Shown here: in pieces, positions 1 to 11,166 of the stretch
How positions within the stretch are numbered: the stretch's first letter is position 1
Layout: each line of letters starts with the position of its first letter
Source of the DNA: Lophius americanus
Lineage: Eukaryota; Chordata; Actinopteri; Lophiiformes; Lophiidae
DNA length: 64,000 nt
Assembly: GCA_037951165.1 (NCBI GenBank)
Contig: JBBDHG010000037.1
Coordinates: forward strand, 1,243,001 to 1,307,000
Direction: 5' to 3'
Translations under genes and position numbers: made by a program
Notes under the pieces: generated by a model
Seen by the model: only the letters and a program-made list of their open reading frames with translations
The model's database searches: none
What the model was told of the DNA's origin: nothing

Positions 1-240
1 ACCTCAGATTTACTGTTGTGTTGTCCAAGCAAGGCTGAACCACACAGACACACTGCAGGCTAACACTTACAAACAGACTTACTCTGTAAAACGTGCACAC
101 ACCTAAGCCAGATGCACCTAACTTAGTGACACACACTGTCTACACTCCTCTTTGCACCCCTAGGCGCTCAAATGATTTCACAACGGCTCACACTTAATCC
201 ACCAACCAGGCGACAAAAGCTTAGATATTTGTGCATTAGA

Positions 241-292
241 ATGTGAGTGTGAGTGTGTGTGAGTGTGTGTGTTTGTGTGTGTGTGCGTGTGG
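241..292. repeat. (TG)n microsatellite, imperfect
   Basis: Run of TG dinucleotides broken by GAGTG and GCG units. The short reading frames that cross it on the minus strand are rich in His-Thr-Ser only because they translate this repeat. Confidence 0.9.
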
Positions 293-297
293 CTCTG

Positions 298-1275
298 TAC
301 AGTGCTGTGATTCGTACAAAAAATGAGAACAGTTTTTAAAAAGTATGTAAAATGTTGTGATGATTGACTTACTTTGCTGTAAATTCTTATAAACAGCTGA
401 CATATAGGGGATAGTAATTGTAGGGAAGGCATCAACATGTTTTTTTTCACTCAACAGCCTTATGCAAGAGTGATTCTTATCATATCGGATAATTCACATT
501 TTTGTGCTTATAACAATCCCTTGCCTCCATGGGTTGAGGAGAAAAATCGGCACATATGTGTTGCCTAAATAGTCTAGGAGAATGGTGTGAGGAAATGGGC
601 CAGTCAGTGTGTATCTGTTTCAGAAGGGTTTCTTTTCTCACTATATATCACAAAGTGTATCCAGTGGATGACAAATCACAGATGAATCAGCAAAGGCCCT
701 CATTTAGTAGCATTCATGTTTTCAGACTATCAAATTATAGTTATATTACAGGAGAATTAAACACTAGTTTGATCTTTTCAAGCACAAGGAAATTGTGCAA
801 CAAACAAATACAGAGTTATTTTTAAGAAAGTCACATTCCTCTGTTGTGTAATGGATTCAGTTGAAATAAAAGAGGCCACTTTTATCTAGTCAAAGGTTTC
901 ATTTTGTTACAAGTGTATTAAAAAGAATCTGCAAAATTCCCCCGAGCAGAGTGCAGTTTTCTTATGTGAATGTATGGCTTAGTGTCAGCGGTTAGTCACT
1001 TCTCCCTCTGTGATCTCACATTCTAAACCTGGATTTGAACTGAATTAAACCTTTAAGCAGTCTTTAATTATGCTTTCATGTTTTTTAAAAACTAATTTTC
1101 TTAACTATATAAAATGAGTTGCTTGTATTATTCAGTTGACACATGCACCAAGCAATAATTATATTATCACAGATACTGAATTAACTTTTTTAATTGAATT
1201 AGATTGAATTCAATACTTATTATATTAAATAAGTCATTTAATATAAGACTTGACTCATATTCTAGGCATTAAAAA
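298..1275. other. Intergenic, nothing recognised
   Basis: AT-rich unique-looking sequence. The only open frame of note (556-825) has no family signature, splice context or codon pattern that would support a gene. I see no repeat family member or regulatory block here. Confidence 0.6.
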
Positions 1276-2100
1276 TTGTAACCATTGCCCAGCATCAATA
1301 TATATATATACGACATTCCCCTCTCTTCATCAGTCACCAACCTCGGTGTAAGATTCAACCCTCAACTCACTTTTGAATCACACAACAAACACATCTGCAA
1401 GATCTCTTTTCACCATCTCAGAAATATTTCTAAACTCCGTTCTTCACTCACCTTATGTGATGCTGAAAAGCTGGTCCACGCGTTTGTCTCCTCCAGACTG
1501 GATTACTGTAACGCACTTCTCATCGGGATCCCTGATAAAAGTCTTCAAAGACTTCAGTATGTTCAAAACAGTGCTGCAAGGATCCTGATAAGAGTTCGTA
1601 AACACGAACACATCACCCCCGTTCTTCATTCCCTTCATTGACTTCCCATCTCCACCAGGATTGATTATAAGATCTCTCTCCTCACTCACCAGTGTATCCA
1701 TGGTAACGCACCCCCTACCTAAAAGAACTACTGAACCCACTGACCTCAACACGATCCCTCAGTTCTACCCACTCATACCACCTCCTCCTTCCCCGGACTA
1801 AGCTCAGCACCATGGGTGATCGGGGCTTCTGTTCTGCTGCCCCTCGTCTGTGGAATGCCCTCCCTGACCATCTGAGGGCTCCACAGACGACTAACACATT
1901 TAAAAAAGGACTTAAAACTTTCCTTTTCAGCAGAACCTATAACTTTTAATAACATTGCTGCTTTTTCCTCATATTGTTATATAATTATTATTCTATATTT
2001 TTTTATTGATGTTTTTATCTGCTTTTACCTTGTAGCACTTTGAGATTTGATCCAAATGTAAAGTGCGTTATAAATTAAATCTATTATTATTATTATTATT
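1276..2100 (+). mobile_element. L2-like LINE, 5'-truncated, reverse transcriptase C-terminus plus 3' tail
   Basis: Reading 1285-1641 and continuing past a stop, the translation has the landmarks of the region after the catalytic core in L2-clade LINE reverse transcriptases: VTNLGVRF near the start, then FVSSRLDYCNALLIG, RLQYVQNSAARIL, HITPVLHSLHWLP (the TGA at 1639 replaces the Trp codon), and a later PRLWNALP-like stretch around 1840-1870. Stops and a frameshift break it, so it is dead. The 3' end is a short tail, GCACTTTGAGATTTGATCC at 2035 onward, running into (ATT)n at 2082-2100. The same tail recurs at 60441. Clade assignment is from memory of motifs; L2/Maui is most likely, Rex1 less so. 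Confidence 0.85.
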
Positions 2101-2231
2101 ACTTTCAAACCGATTTCACAGCAAACCGATTTTTTCAACTCATCAATCTGTAGATTATTCTGCTTAAATCTCCAAAGCTCATCAAGGTGTGCTTTGGCAA
2201 AATACAAGTGAACCGTATGTTTTTATCACTC

Positions 2232-2401
2232 TGGTGACATTGAAGAAAAAAGAAATCTTGTGGCCAGAGCTTAATAAAGCGTGGGAACAACTTATTATCA
2301 CGTAGGAACGAGCTATGAAGTTGTGGCCACTAGATAAAAAGTAGTTCCCAAGCCTTATTAAGTCATGGCCCCCAAATTAATTATTTTCTTCAATGTCACC
2401 A
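2232..2401. repeat. Palindromic foldback element (MITE-like), about 170 bp
   Basis: The outer 18 bases at 2232-2249 (TGGTGACATTGAAGAAAA) are perfectly inverted at 2384-2401. The inner arms also pair imperfectly: CTTAATAAAGCGTGGGAAC near 2270 matches the complement of GTTCCCAAGCCTTATTAAG near 2344, and TGGCC occurs on both sides. The whole element is therefore one long imperfect hairpin with a small centre. No coding capacity. The structure is typical of a non-autonomous DNA element; superfamily not assigned. Confidence 0.8.
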
Positions 2402-4903
2402 AAGAGGCTCTGTACTATCGGGATAGCAGTAACTTTTAACTCTTCATTCTCCCAAGGATGCCGTCTTTTGATGTGTCAAAATGATGAGTGTTTTGAATAG
2501 TGGAGCCATGAAAAACTGAACTTTATGGAGGTGAGAACCTGAGTTAGCCTTTTTCTGGGAGGAATATTGGTCTGTCACTTATCTGCCCCTTCCCAGACTG
2601 ATATATTTCAATAATTCTGGTATGTCTCTTACTAATGGATAAGCCTGGTAGTAATTTGACCTGAGTGTGTGTTGTCCCTTCGTGATCAGTTATTAATGCA
2701 GTTTGGTAGTAGTGTGGATTTCATTTTTAAGGGGGCAAATACTTTTATTTTCACCTGGACCCAGATGGTATTGCAAAACCTTTTAAGTACAACACAAACT
2801 ATGAGCCAGAAATAAACCAATGTTTTAGCAGCCCTCGACACTGATACTGCTTTTCCAGTATTCTGATGGTAGAGAGAGACTGAGCAAGAGAGAAGGGGGG
2901 AAGGATCTCAGTCTTCTATGATTTGACGAGGCGCTACAAGAGAATGTGGCAGCACCAATACTATCCAAAACCTAAAACTCTTCTCACAGCTATTTGATTA
3001 AAGCATTGGTTTGAATAGCGGCCTTTGATAACTAGTAAACATTTGGTTTATGTACATGCAGCGGCCGCAACATAAATGGTTGATTCTTATCCATTCAGTT
3101 GAGGAGTGCCTGAGATGAAGGTGGAAGATTTATCTTTCTATAACCGTGCTAGGTGCAAAACTTGCCGTATGGCTATGAATGTACCATCAAAAGAACAGAA
3201 AAGATGTGTACAATTTATTCAGAGGGATAGCTTATTATGTGCGAGTGTGTGTGTGTGTGTATGTTTGTGCATGTGCATAATGTAAAAATGCCCTTCTGGC
3301 CACTATTAACACCTTGAATACTCTTTTGATAAATAGTATGATATGTCCCGGCAGACACTGTGCACACACACAGTAAACATGTGCCATATTTACAGATACA
3401 TGGAAGCTAACCTTTGAGGGCTTCCTCAAGAATGAGACTACTAGATTACCATGAGGAAAAACAGTTTAATGGGAAATACATATAAGACAGTAAACCCAAT
3501 CGCTCACATATTTAAGTACAACCCAGGTATCTGTATTAATTTGATATCCTCATCAGCAAAAGAACTAAAAACTATGGAAAATGTATCTAGCCTATTTCAT
3601 TACTTTGGAAATTTATTAATTTATTATCCTAGACACTATAATTTTACCATTACAAAAACAGCAAAAAAAAACAACAACAAAAAAGATAATATGAGCTCCA
3701 AGTTTTGTTTCTATGCTGTTTTTTTTAATAGAAAAACGGTCTTTCATTTCCCTCTCTCGTGTCTCTCAGTCTCTCTCTCACCCGCCTGGAGCGCTGTAGT
3801 TTGGAGCCTCATTGGCAGATTTTGCCTGACAGCTCTAAGGACACATGCGCCTTGAAGGAAAGACAAAGACAGAAAGCCATATGGGAGGGCGAAAGAGATA
3901 GAAGGTGTTTGAGGGAAAATATTTTTGTGCTCCCTCCTTTCCTTTCTGGCCATTTTTTCAGTATTAAGTAGGAATTAGTGTGGATATTACACATCTAACA
4001 GACCCCCTTACTCCCAAATTATGATTGGAATAGTTATTTAGATTATCAATAATTTGTTAGAATATTTCGCCGTGCTGGTCATAATTTACCAGGGAGGTTG
4101 GTTTCTTCTGGTACACTGTTCTTTTGAAATTTAGATCAGCCTTTCTTTGATTGAATTGATCTAATTTCAGATGTACTTGGCAGTGAGTTATTCAAAACCA
4201 GACAGAAAGCTCTCCAAAATGTCTGCTTCAGGCTTGATGGAGGCTCTGATATCGTTTGTCTAACCAAGACTGACAATTCTACCTGATACAGGTTCTATCT
4301 CAACCTTTAACTCAGCCAGACCACCTGCCCTCCCTGATTTTAGTGACATCTTGACTCACGCACCTGCTCTCCTCATATTGTCTTTGGTGGAAGTCTCGAT
4401 TTCTAGCCTTCGGGGTGATCTGTGTTTCTGCTTAATTGGCCTCGTTGTAACACACGCATAGCATTCTTTAAAAGGTGGGGTTGAGTGGATGGACTTCAGG
4501 CTTGCTGAGCCAAATGTAGACATTTCGCCACTTGCAACACATTACATGCTTTTCTCCATTTTAAATAAATAATACAAAAACATTTATTATATTTCATAAT
4601 ACATGTGAAAAAAAAGAGATCAGCACACATGACTATTCTAACACAGGGCCCACATTAAACTCTGTGTGGGAATTAGGTCTGCTTAATAAGCATATTCAGT
4701 ATATTTCAAACATGATTCATCCTGAATTGGCTCCTTACCCAGATGATCTCACAAAGATCATGCGTCATGAGGTTTTATAACTGCAAGTTTGCATATTCAA
4801 ATTACAATTGGGAATTGTTTAGATGACCATGGTGCAGTTGACTGATTGTGTTATTTTGTCATATGTCAAGAAAATGTCTTCCTGGATTATTTGCCTGTTG
4901 GGA

Positions 4904-4904
<1 letters not shown>
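2402..4904. other. Intergenic, AT-rich; small GT microsatellite
   Basis: No gene recognised. A (GT)n run lies at 3245-3260. The frame at 3451-3855 crosses poly-A and CTCT tracts and has no family resemblance. The CT/CA-rich stretch at 3745-3960 is simple-sequence-like. Confidence 0.6.

Positions 4905-4945
<41 letters not shown>
4905..4945. repeat. (TA)n microsatellite
   Basis: Uninterrupted TA dinucleotides, about 20 units, immediately upstream of a family A repeat copy. Confidence 0.95.
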
Positions 4946-4948
<3 letters not shown>

Positions 4949-4997
4949 ATACAGTGAGATTATTACCTCTTGTCTCCATCATTTGTTTTCAATCATG

Positions 4998-5261
4998 CTT
5001 ATTATATCCCTGAAAGGTCGAGGATATTATGGAACCGTCATCACCGTCGCTGCATCTGAGTTCGCTACAAATTGGTTGTGTTAACACGATAACTCAAAAA
5101 TGAATCCATGGATCATTCTCAAAATATGTCCCAAATAGACCTTATTGTGAGGAACATCTGGATTGATTTTCAGGGTCGGTTTTATATTTCTGAAACTACG
5201 TTCAGCTCTTGCTCTCAGAGTTTCCAGTCAATAATTTTCCCGTTGGTGCGATTTAGCGTAA

Positions 5262-5294
<33 letters not shown>

Positions 5295-5545
5295 ATTTAA
5301 TTTATAATGATGCTGCATATGAATCGACTAGAGGAGTTCTGTCTTGTATATATATTTTTTACTTTTATTTTTACACTAATAGTTAGATTTTTTGTTGTTT
5401 TTTACAAAAAAAAACTTTTTTCGGGTTCACATTTTATCTGATGAGTTCAATTTGGGGGATTGCTTGTGCAATGCAAATTCCGTAAAATTCAGGGACTGGA
5501 CTGTCATTTTCATAATGAAAAATGGCAAACAGAGTTAAGAGATAG
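4998..5545 (-). repeat. Dispersed repeat family A, minus-oriented copy
   Basis: Shares blocks with the other family A copies in this window when reverse-complemented. These include the end block (TATATCCCTGAAAGGTCGAG at 5005, then ATATTATGGAACCGTCATCACCG), the GATAACTCAAAAATGAATCC block, GGATTGATTTTCAGGG, and the opposite end GGGGGATTGCTTGTGCAATGC at about 5455. A (TAA)n run (5264-5292) has expanded inside it. No coding sequence. Boundaries are approximate because they rest on comparison by eye. Confidence 0.65.
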
Positions 5546-7379
5546 CAGCAGAGCCTAGGGCACCGTGGTTACATGAACTATACGCAGGTCAGTTTCTGTG
5601 CTTTTCTTTTTCCGCATATCTGCATTCTTTTCTGTCCTGCTGTCATGAATCATGCTGAATTAGTCCTTGTGTAGCAGTGTGTGATTTCTGAAATGAGAAG
5701 CATGAAGGGCTCATCTGGGGCTCGAGGCCTCAGATGAGCCCATGCGGAAATACACAGTAACATGGCTAATGGAGACACATGTTTAATATTTAATCTGCAG
5801 AGTCAGACTGAGGCTTGGATGTGAGAGAAGCATTTTTGTTTCTTCATTGAACTCCACTGAAAACATTTATTTCCTCTTTTTTCCATACTTGTTCTTTTTA
5901 TTGATTCTCATGTCATTCAGGAGTAGCAAGTCGTTGCAGGTGATATGTGGTTATTAGGCTTTGAAAGTAATTGTCGCTCAGATTCTTCAAGAGTTTCGGG
6001 AAAGAAGGGCATATGGTGGTGGTGGTGGAGGATGACTCTGCTGGACTGATGAAGTTAATGAGCATGTGAAGGGTGGGCAGTGACAGGCAGTTGGAGGGTG
6101 TGCGAAACATTAGCGTGTATGAACAAGAGATAGAGAGATTCAAATGTAAAAGGGCAGGAGCAAGATGAAAGGTCAATGATAAAAGAGATCGCTATGTTAC
6201 TATTAGATATATGTGGCCAGAGAGAACACCTGAAATCTGCACAGACAGCCACATGCAATGACAGTAATAAATTCATATGTGCAGAGGCGTAAAAGAGGTG
6301 TGAGAAGAGTGAAAGACAGGCTGGTCCTTATTAAAGGTTTTCCCGACTGAGTTTTCACTAGAGCGTCATAACTCTGAACCAACACTCTTAAAATCAGTCG
6401 TGAAGAAAATGGACATTTCTCCACAAGTAGCTGTCAAAAAACATTCACATTTGCCCACTGTATAGGCTTTGAATGGCTAAAAATCTTAGTAAACATCTAA
6501 AAGCAACTTATTACATTCACAGCGTAAGACCATCATGCAATATTAATGTTCAGATTTGTCCTTTATTTAAAAAGGTAGTGTTTTTGAGATCTGAACCTAT
6601 TTTTCAAGAGAGATCTATGTTCAAGAAGTGGAGATATACAGTTATAAATACAGACAGACACGGAATTCACAAAAACACAAGTGCTTTATCATATTATTAA
6701 ATTAATTAATTACTAAAAAGTGCTGGGTTATTTGAATAATCAAATTACTTGAACATTGGATGAAAAATAGTGACACAACACAATTGTGTAGCGATGCGAC
6801 ATAAAAATCGAAGCCTTTCGTTCCTTTACTCCATAAGTAACCCATATGATAGCCCAAACTTTTTTTCATTGCTATGAAGTATCCTTAATTTTTAACTCAT
6901 TTAAAAATCAAGTGTTAATTTCCGGCTTGTATTTTGGTGAATAAATGGAAGTTATTAGTTCTAACAACATATTTAGATCAATGTGGTATAAATCAACATA
7001 GTTTTATTATTATTGCACCTTTTTCATATTGTTAAACCCTTTCAGCAAAATTCCAATTTTGAAATATGTTGTGGAATTTAAATAAAAAAAACCTAGGAAA
7101 AAGTAAAACAAACTCCGTGAAGCTAATTTATTTCCAAAGTCTGAGGAAAAACTAGTCTGCAAATGTGCTGGCTGCACCTGGCTATACGTGAAGGTTTGTG
7201 TTTGGATGTGTGCAAATTTTAAATGTGTCAACAGCATCCCCTCTATGATGCGACCATAAGTGGTAGAAGTGGAGAAAGACTGAGAGGGAGAAGTAGCTGG
7301 GTTTAAATGGACACCTTTATTTTGAATAAAATCAGAATAATAGCTTTACCAGAAAGAAAGTGCTCCATTTAAACAACCC
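5546..7379. other. Intergenic, nothing recognised
   Basis: Mixed AT-rich sequence with no family resemblance in any frame. A short (GGT)n run lies near 6013-6027. No repeat copy is recognised here. Confidence 0.55.
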
Positions 7380-7810
7380 TTTCCGAAATTGAAGGCCCTT
7401 AACGATTGAAATTTCACTAAACTGCGAGGGGACGGAATAAACCTTGGAAATGACGATCAGAAAGACAGATTTACAGACGTAATACAGACGTATGGGAACG
7501 ATCCCTGGTGAGTGCTCACATGCGCACATGTGAGCATCATATGTCATTGTGTTGTTTCTAGACAAAGCGCAATGATCTGGACCACAGCGGACAGTCTGAC
7601 GCAGTTTGCTAATTAAGAACCGCTGGAAAACTTTGGAGACGCCGATAATGAGGATAAGGCACACAGTAACAAAAATGGATCAAAACCACGGGCGTCACTT
7701 TTAATGGAGCGGGGAATGAATAACTGAATAGGAGATAGACTCTGAAAGTCTGACCATCGGCGGATCTGGATTATCAGGATGAATCGTGTTAGGAGGAATT
7801 TCGGCTTTTC
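7380..7810 (+). promoter_or_regulatory. CpG-rich block, candidate promoter or non-coding 5' exon
   Basis: Roughly 25 CpG dinucleotides in about 430 bases, against strong depletion in the surrounding DNA. It contains a good match to a vertebrate 5' splice site (CCTG/GTGAGT, GT at 7508-7509) and a perfect 10-bp inverted repeat TGCTCACATG/CATGTGAGCA (7513-7522 and 7527-7536). ELFN2 needs a distant non-coding first exon on this strand, so this is a candidate. Nothing in the sequence links the two directly. It could equally be an enhancer or a younger repeat not yet CpG-decayed. Confidence 0.25.
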
Positions 7811-9784
7811 AGGTTACTTAGTTTGATTTTGGTGTTAACGTAACATTACTAGGGAGTCTACCACGCAACATGCCCTCACTAATAACTCATTTTTTGTAAT
7901 CTTCATCTTAACGATGTAATGTAGTCAGAGGAAAATTACTCTGAGGTACGGTTGGGTTTTTTTTTAACACCTTTTCCCCTCTCTCCTTCCTTACAGTGGG
8001 AGTCAGCCCGCATTATCATCAAACCTCACAACAGCAAACTCTGCTCTGATCACATGATAGACGGCCATTTCCTGACAAAACACGTCAAATGTTGCTTGCT
8101 TTTTGCGCGTGACCGAGTGCATGTAAACACAATTTGCGCTTACATCTCTGCATGTAACAGTAACATTTATACAGTTACCCCGAAATTTTATTTCTATATG
8201 ATTTCAATCAGAATGAAGAAAAGTGTCCATGTAAACCCAACTACTCAACATCTGTAAGAGACAGATGGATAGACTGAAAGAATGATCTACATGGTGCTGA
8301 TGCCAATGTTCAATGTTGAAAATGTGAATTTGAGTTAATTCCATATTAACATCTCAAATGTATTCCGAATTTCATCATAACACACAATCAGGCATTGTTG
8401 TGCATTTATTACAGACGAGACTGGACAGAAAACGAGGGGATACATGGTATCCATGATTAAATGCACACGGTCCATTATTTGAGGCATTAATTGAGCATTA
8501 TCTAACCTATTTACATGATTAATAGTGACACAATGGCTGGAGTTGTCATGGGACATCAGTGCAAATTGCGAGTTGTGAAGGGTGAATGTTGTCATTTTTT
8601 CTCTGGGGTGCAAAAGATTTGCTCGGTTATTCATTTATTTATTTTTGGAAAATTAAAAACAGTTACTTTGTACAGCTGAAAATTGCAACCTTGAAATGAA
8701 AGTTCACAGCAACAGCTAACAGATTACAATGTAACCTGAAGGTACAGTAAATATCCCCAGCAGTTGAAAGAGAAATTTGGCCTGTAGTTTTGGAGCATGT
8801 GGTTAGGATGTTGACAATTTGGCTTAGAGAGTAATCCCCGTGGGAAATTCTTGGAATCTCAAAAATCGTTTAAAAATAGCATGCATGTAGAGTGCATGTA
8901 AGCAATGTTTGTTCAAGAGCTTAGCTGGCAGTCTGTCAAGCTGAAATTGCCACGGAAAATAATTTGTGACCCCTACTATGGAAGCAAAAGTTAGGCCAAC
9001 TTCAGTAAAAACACATCTTTAAAAATATAGCATTAATATAAAAACCATATACCTAACAATTCTAATCTATGGAGCCCCTGAAGTCCCTTGAATAAAAAAA
9101 AGATATATATATATTAGGTATATATTATATATAAAGGTTAATCCATAGGCATCCCTTGATGGACAATGTCACCATAGAACATATAATGGGCTGACCAGGT
9201 CTTACAATGTCTTATTTTGACTTTGAAATTCCAAACAATTGGTTTGAATAACACATACATAATACCGACCAGCCTTACTTTAGCTGGGATCCTTCAAAAA
9301 AACAGTACTTAAAGTACACTTCACAGCAACATGAAAAGTGTATGTGCCATAAACAGAGAAAATAGGTAACAGAATCATATTCTAACAGCTTATGTTCGTA
9401 GGCATGGCATCGTCATCATCAGTTGGTTGGTTTTCAAAAACCATTGCTGCCTTTTCCAATGCTTGAATTTATCTTGAAAGATTAAAAATAAATGTCTCCA
9501 GGTACTTCACGGGTTTCGTACTATTCCAATTTGGAATAAAAACATTCTGCTGTTAGTATATGTTAGTATCTGTATTCATATCATGAAGTGTAGAACAAAC
9601 GTAAAAGCAAATCCTCATTAACGTCTGTTTCAGTGTATTTTTTTCTTGCATTTCTTTATATTCTCAGTTTTTTCATAAAAGCACTTCTAATTTGTTTAAG
9701 AAATTGGCTTGAAAGCCTGTGTGTTTCTTTCTCTACGATATAAGCATATGTGTTAGATTTAAGTCTGCGGGGTGCATTCAAAAC
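7811..9784. other. Intergenic, nothing recognised
   Basis: AT-rich, with a short (TA)n stretch at about 9103-9135. No frame shows a protein family and no repeat family copy is identified. Confidence 0.55.
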
Positions 9785-10060
9785 ATGCACGAATGTCACT
9801 TGCACGTACGCCTGACTGTGAGTGGGAGCTCATAGGATTTGTGTCTCCCTCAGCGTGTTTTCATAAGTCGCCGGCTGTTGTCTCCTCACATTTGTACGCC
9901 TACTTACTGTGTCTGCTTATGATCACGTGTAACGCAACGCTTCCACTCCTTGTAGGGGAGGAGCCGGATCGGCCCAGAATTACTCCTGCAAATGAGATGT
10001 CACGCTCGGGCTCAGTTTGCGGCAGCTGGCCGCTGGTTCTCCATAACTGTTTAGACTGTT
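9785..10060. promoter_or_regulatory. CpG-rich block, second promoter or enhancer candidate
   Basis: About 16 CpG sites in 280 bases, with GC content visibly above the flanks, followed by a purine-rich (GAGAGGGGGAGAG) stretch to 10170. The frame across it (9772-10065) is short and without family signature, so I read the block as non-coding. A CpG-rich vertebrate promoter or regulatory island is possible; transcription direction cannot be told. Confidence 0.25.
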
Positions 10061-10610
10061 TGTGAGGGTTTGTGAGAGCTTGTATTTGTGTCAGGGAGAG
10101 GGGGAGAGCGAATGAGGGAAGGCGTCAAATACAGAGAGGAAAGGGAGAGTACAGATGATGGAGAGAGAAGGGAGCTTTGTATGTCTGTTTCCCTGACAGC
10201 TACTTGCACCAATTATTCATAACCGTCTGGGGAGTCTTGATGGCTAGAGGTGTTGTTGGCTGACAGGTGTCCTACTCTGTGACTGAAACAGGGAGATAGG
10301 TAGCTGCTCATTATTATATATTGAATCACTACAGCCATCTGTCACTGTGCACCATTCTCATGCATCCCCAGCCATTATCGTGATAATGCTTATCTTCCCT
10401 GGTAACATTTATTAAGTGAAACACTGCACCTGAAATGAAGCGATAGAAAGTTATTCAATATTCACACCTCTGTGTTGAGATTTTCAGGAGAAATCCTTTT
10501 ATGAGGAGTGATAGGTTACGCACTGCCATGTGTCAAGATATATTTTCACCAAAACATACTTTCTTTTAACACTCCAATATCAATTCTATGTTGGACCTAG
10601 TAAAGCGTCT
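10061..10610. other. Intergenic, purine-rich then AT-rich
   Basis: GA-rich tract to about 10170, then ordinary AT-rich sequence. No gene, RNA or repeat recognised. Confidence 0.5.
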
Positions 10611-10660
10611 TAATTCACCCTTTAATGTCCTCACCAAATTATTTGAGTATTTTATTAATA
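10611..10660 (+). repeat. Family B terminus fragment
   Basis: CACCCTTTAATGTCCTCACC at 10616 matches the end of the family B element at 39902 (ACCCTTTAATGTCTTCACC) and lies just after a TTAA. Only the end is recognisable here. Confidence 0.4.
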
Positions 10661-10750
10661 GATCCAAATTTACAGAAAATTCCAAATCTTTTTAACAATA
10701 AAGAAGAAAACGGAATAATAAAATGATTAAATTTTGTATTTTGTATGTTT

Positions 10751-10885
10751 TATCGTGGAAAATATCTTATATCGTGGAAAATATCGGATTATCTTTACCT
10801 TTTGGTAAAACATGTTTTCAGAAGACTATTCCAAACTTTGCAGATTTTTATTTGGTTTCATCAAGATTTTTATTTGGTTTCATCA
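10751..10885. repeat. Two adjacent short tandem duplications
   Basis: TATCGTGGAAAATATC occurs at 10751 and 10770 (period 19). AGATTTTTATTTGGTTTCATC occurs at 10842 and 10864 (period 22), copies identical. They are unrelated in sequence and about 60 bases apart. The open frame 10723-10926 spans both but has no family signature. Confidence 0.85.
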
Positions 10886-11082
10886 AGTTAAATAATTCTG
10901 TCCTCTCATTCTTTAATATGCAGTAAAAAAAAATCCTACTTATCAAACAGGAAGCCAGGGTTATTCTCCACTCTCCACAACAATAATACAAAAAGTCATA
11001 ATCAATATCATCCTTTCAAACACTTCTGAAAATACATTTTTCCAAGGAAGCTTTTCAGTAGTCTCATTTCCCAGTGGTTCTC

Positions 11083-11090
11083 TATTATTA

Positions 11091-11127
<37 letters not shown>

Positions 11128-11166
11128 TATTATAATTATTAATATTATTATTATTATTATTATTAT
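11083..11166. repeat. (ATT)n microsatellite
   Basis: ATT units interrupted by ATC and AAT variants. Confidence 0.95.

Noticed and set aside
1453..1955. Minus-strand open frames over the first LINE
   Set aside because: They are antisense to the L2-like reverse-transcriptase sequence.
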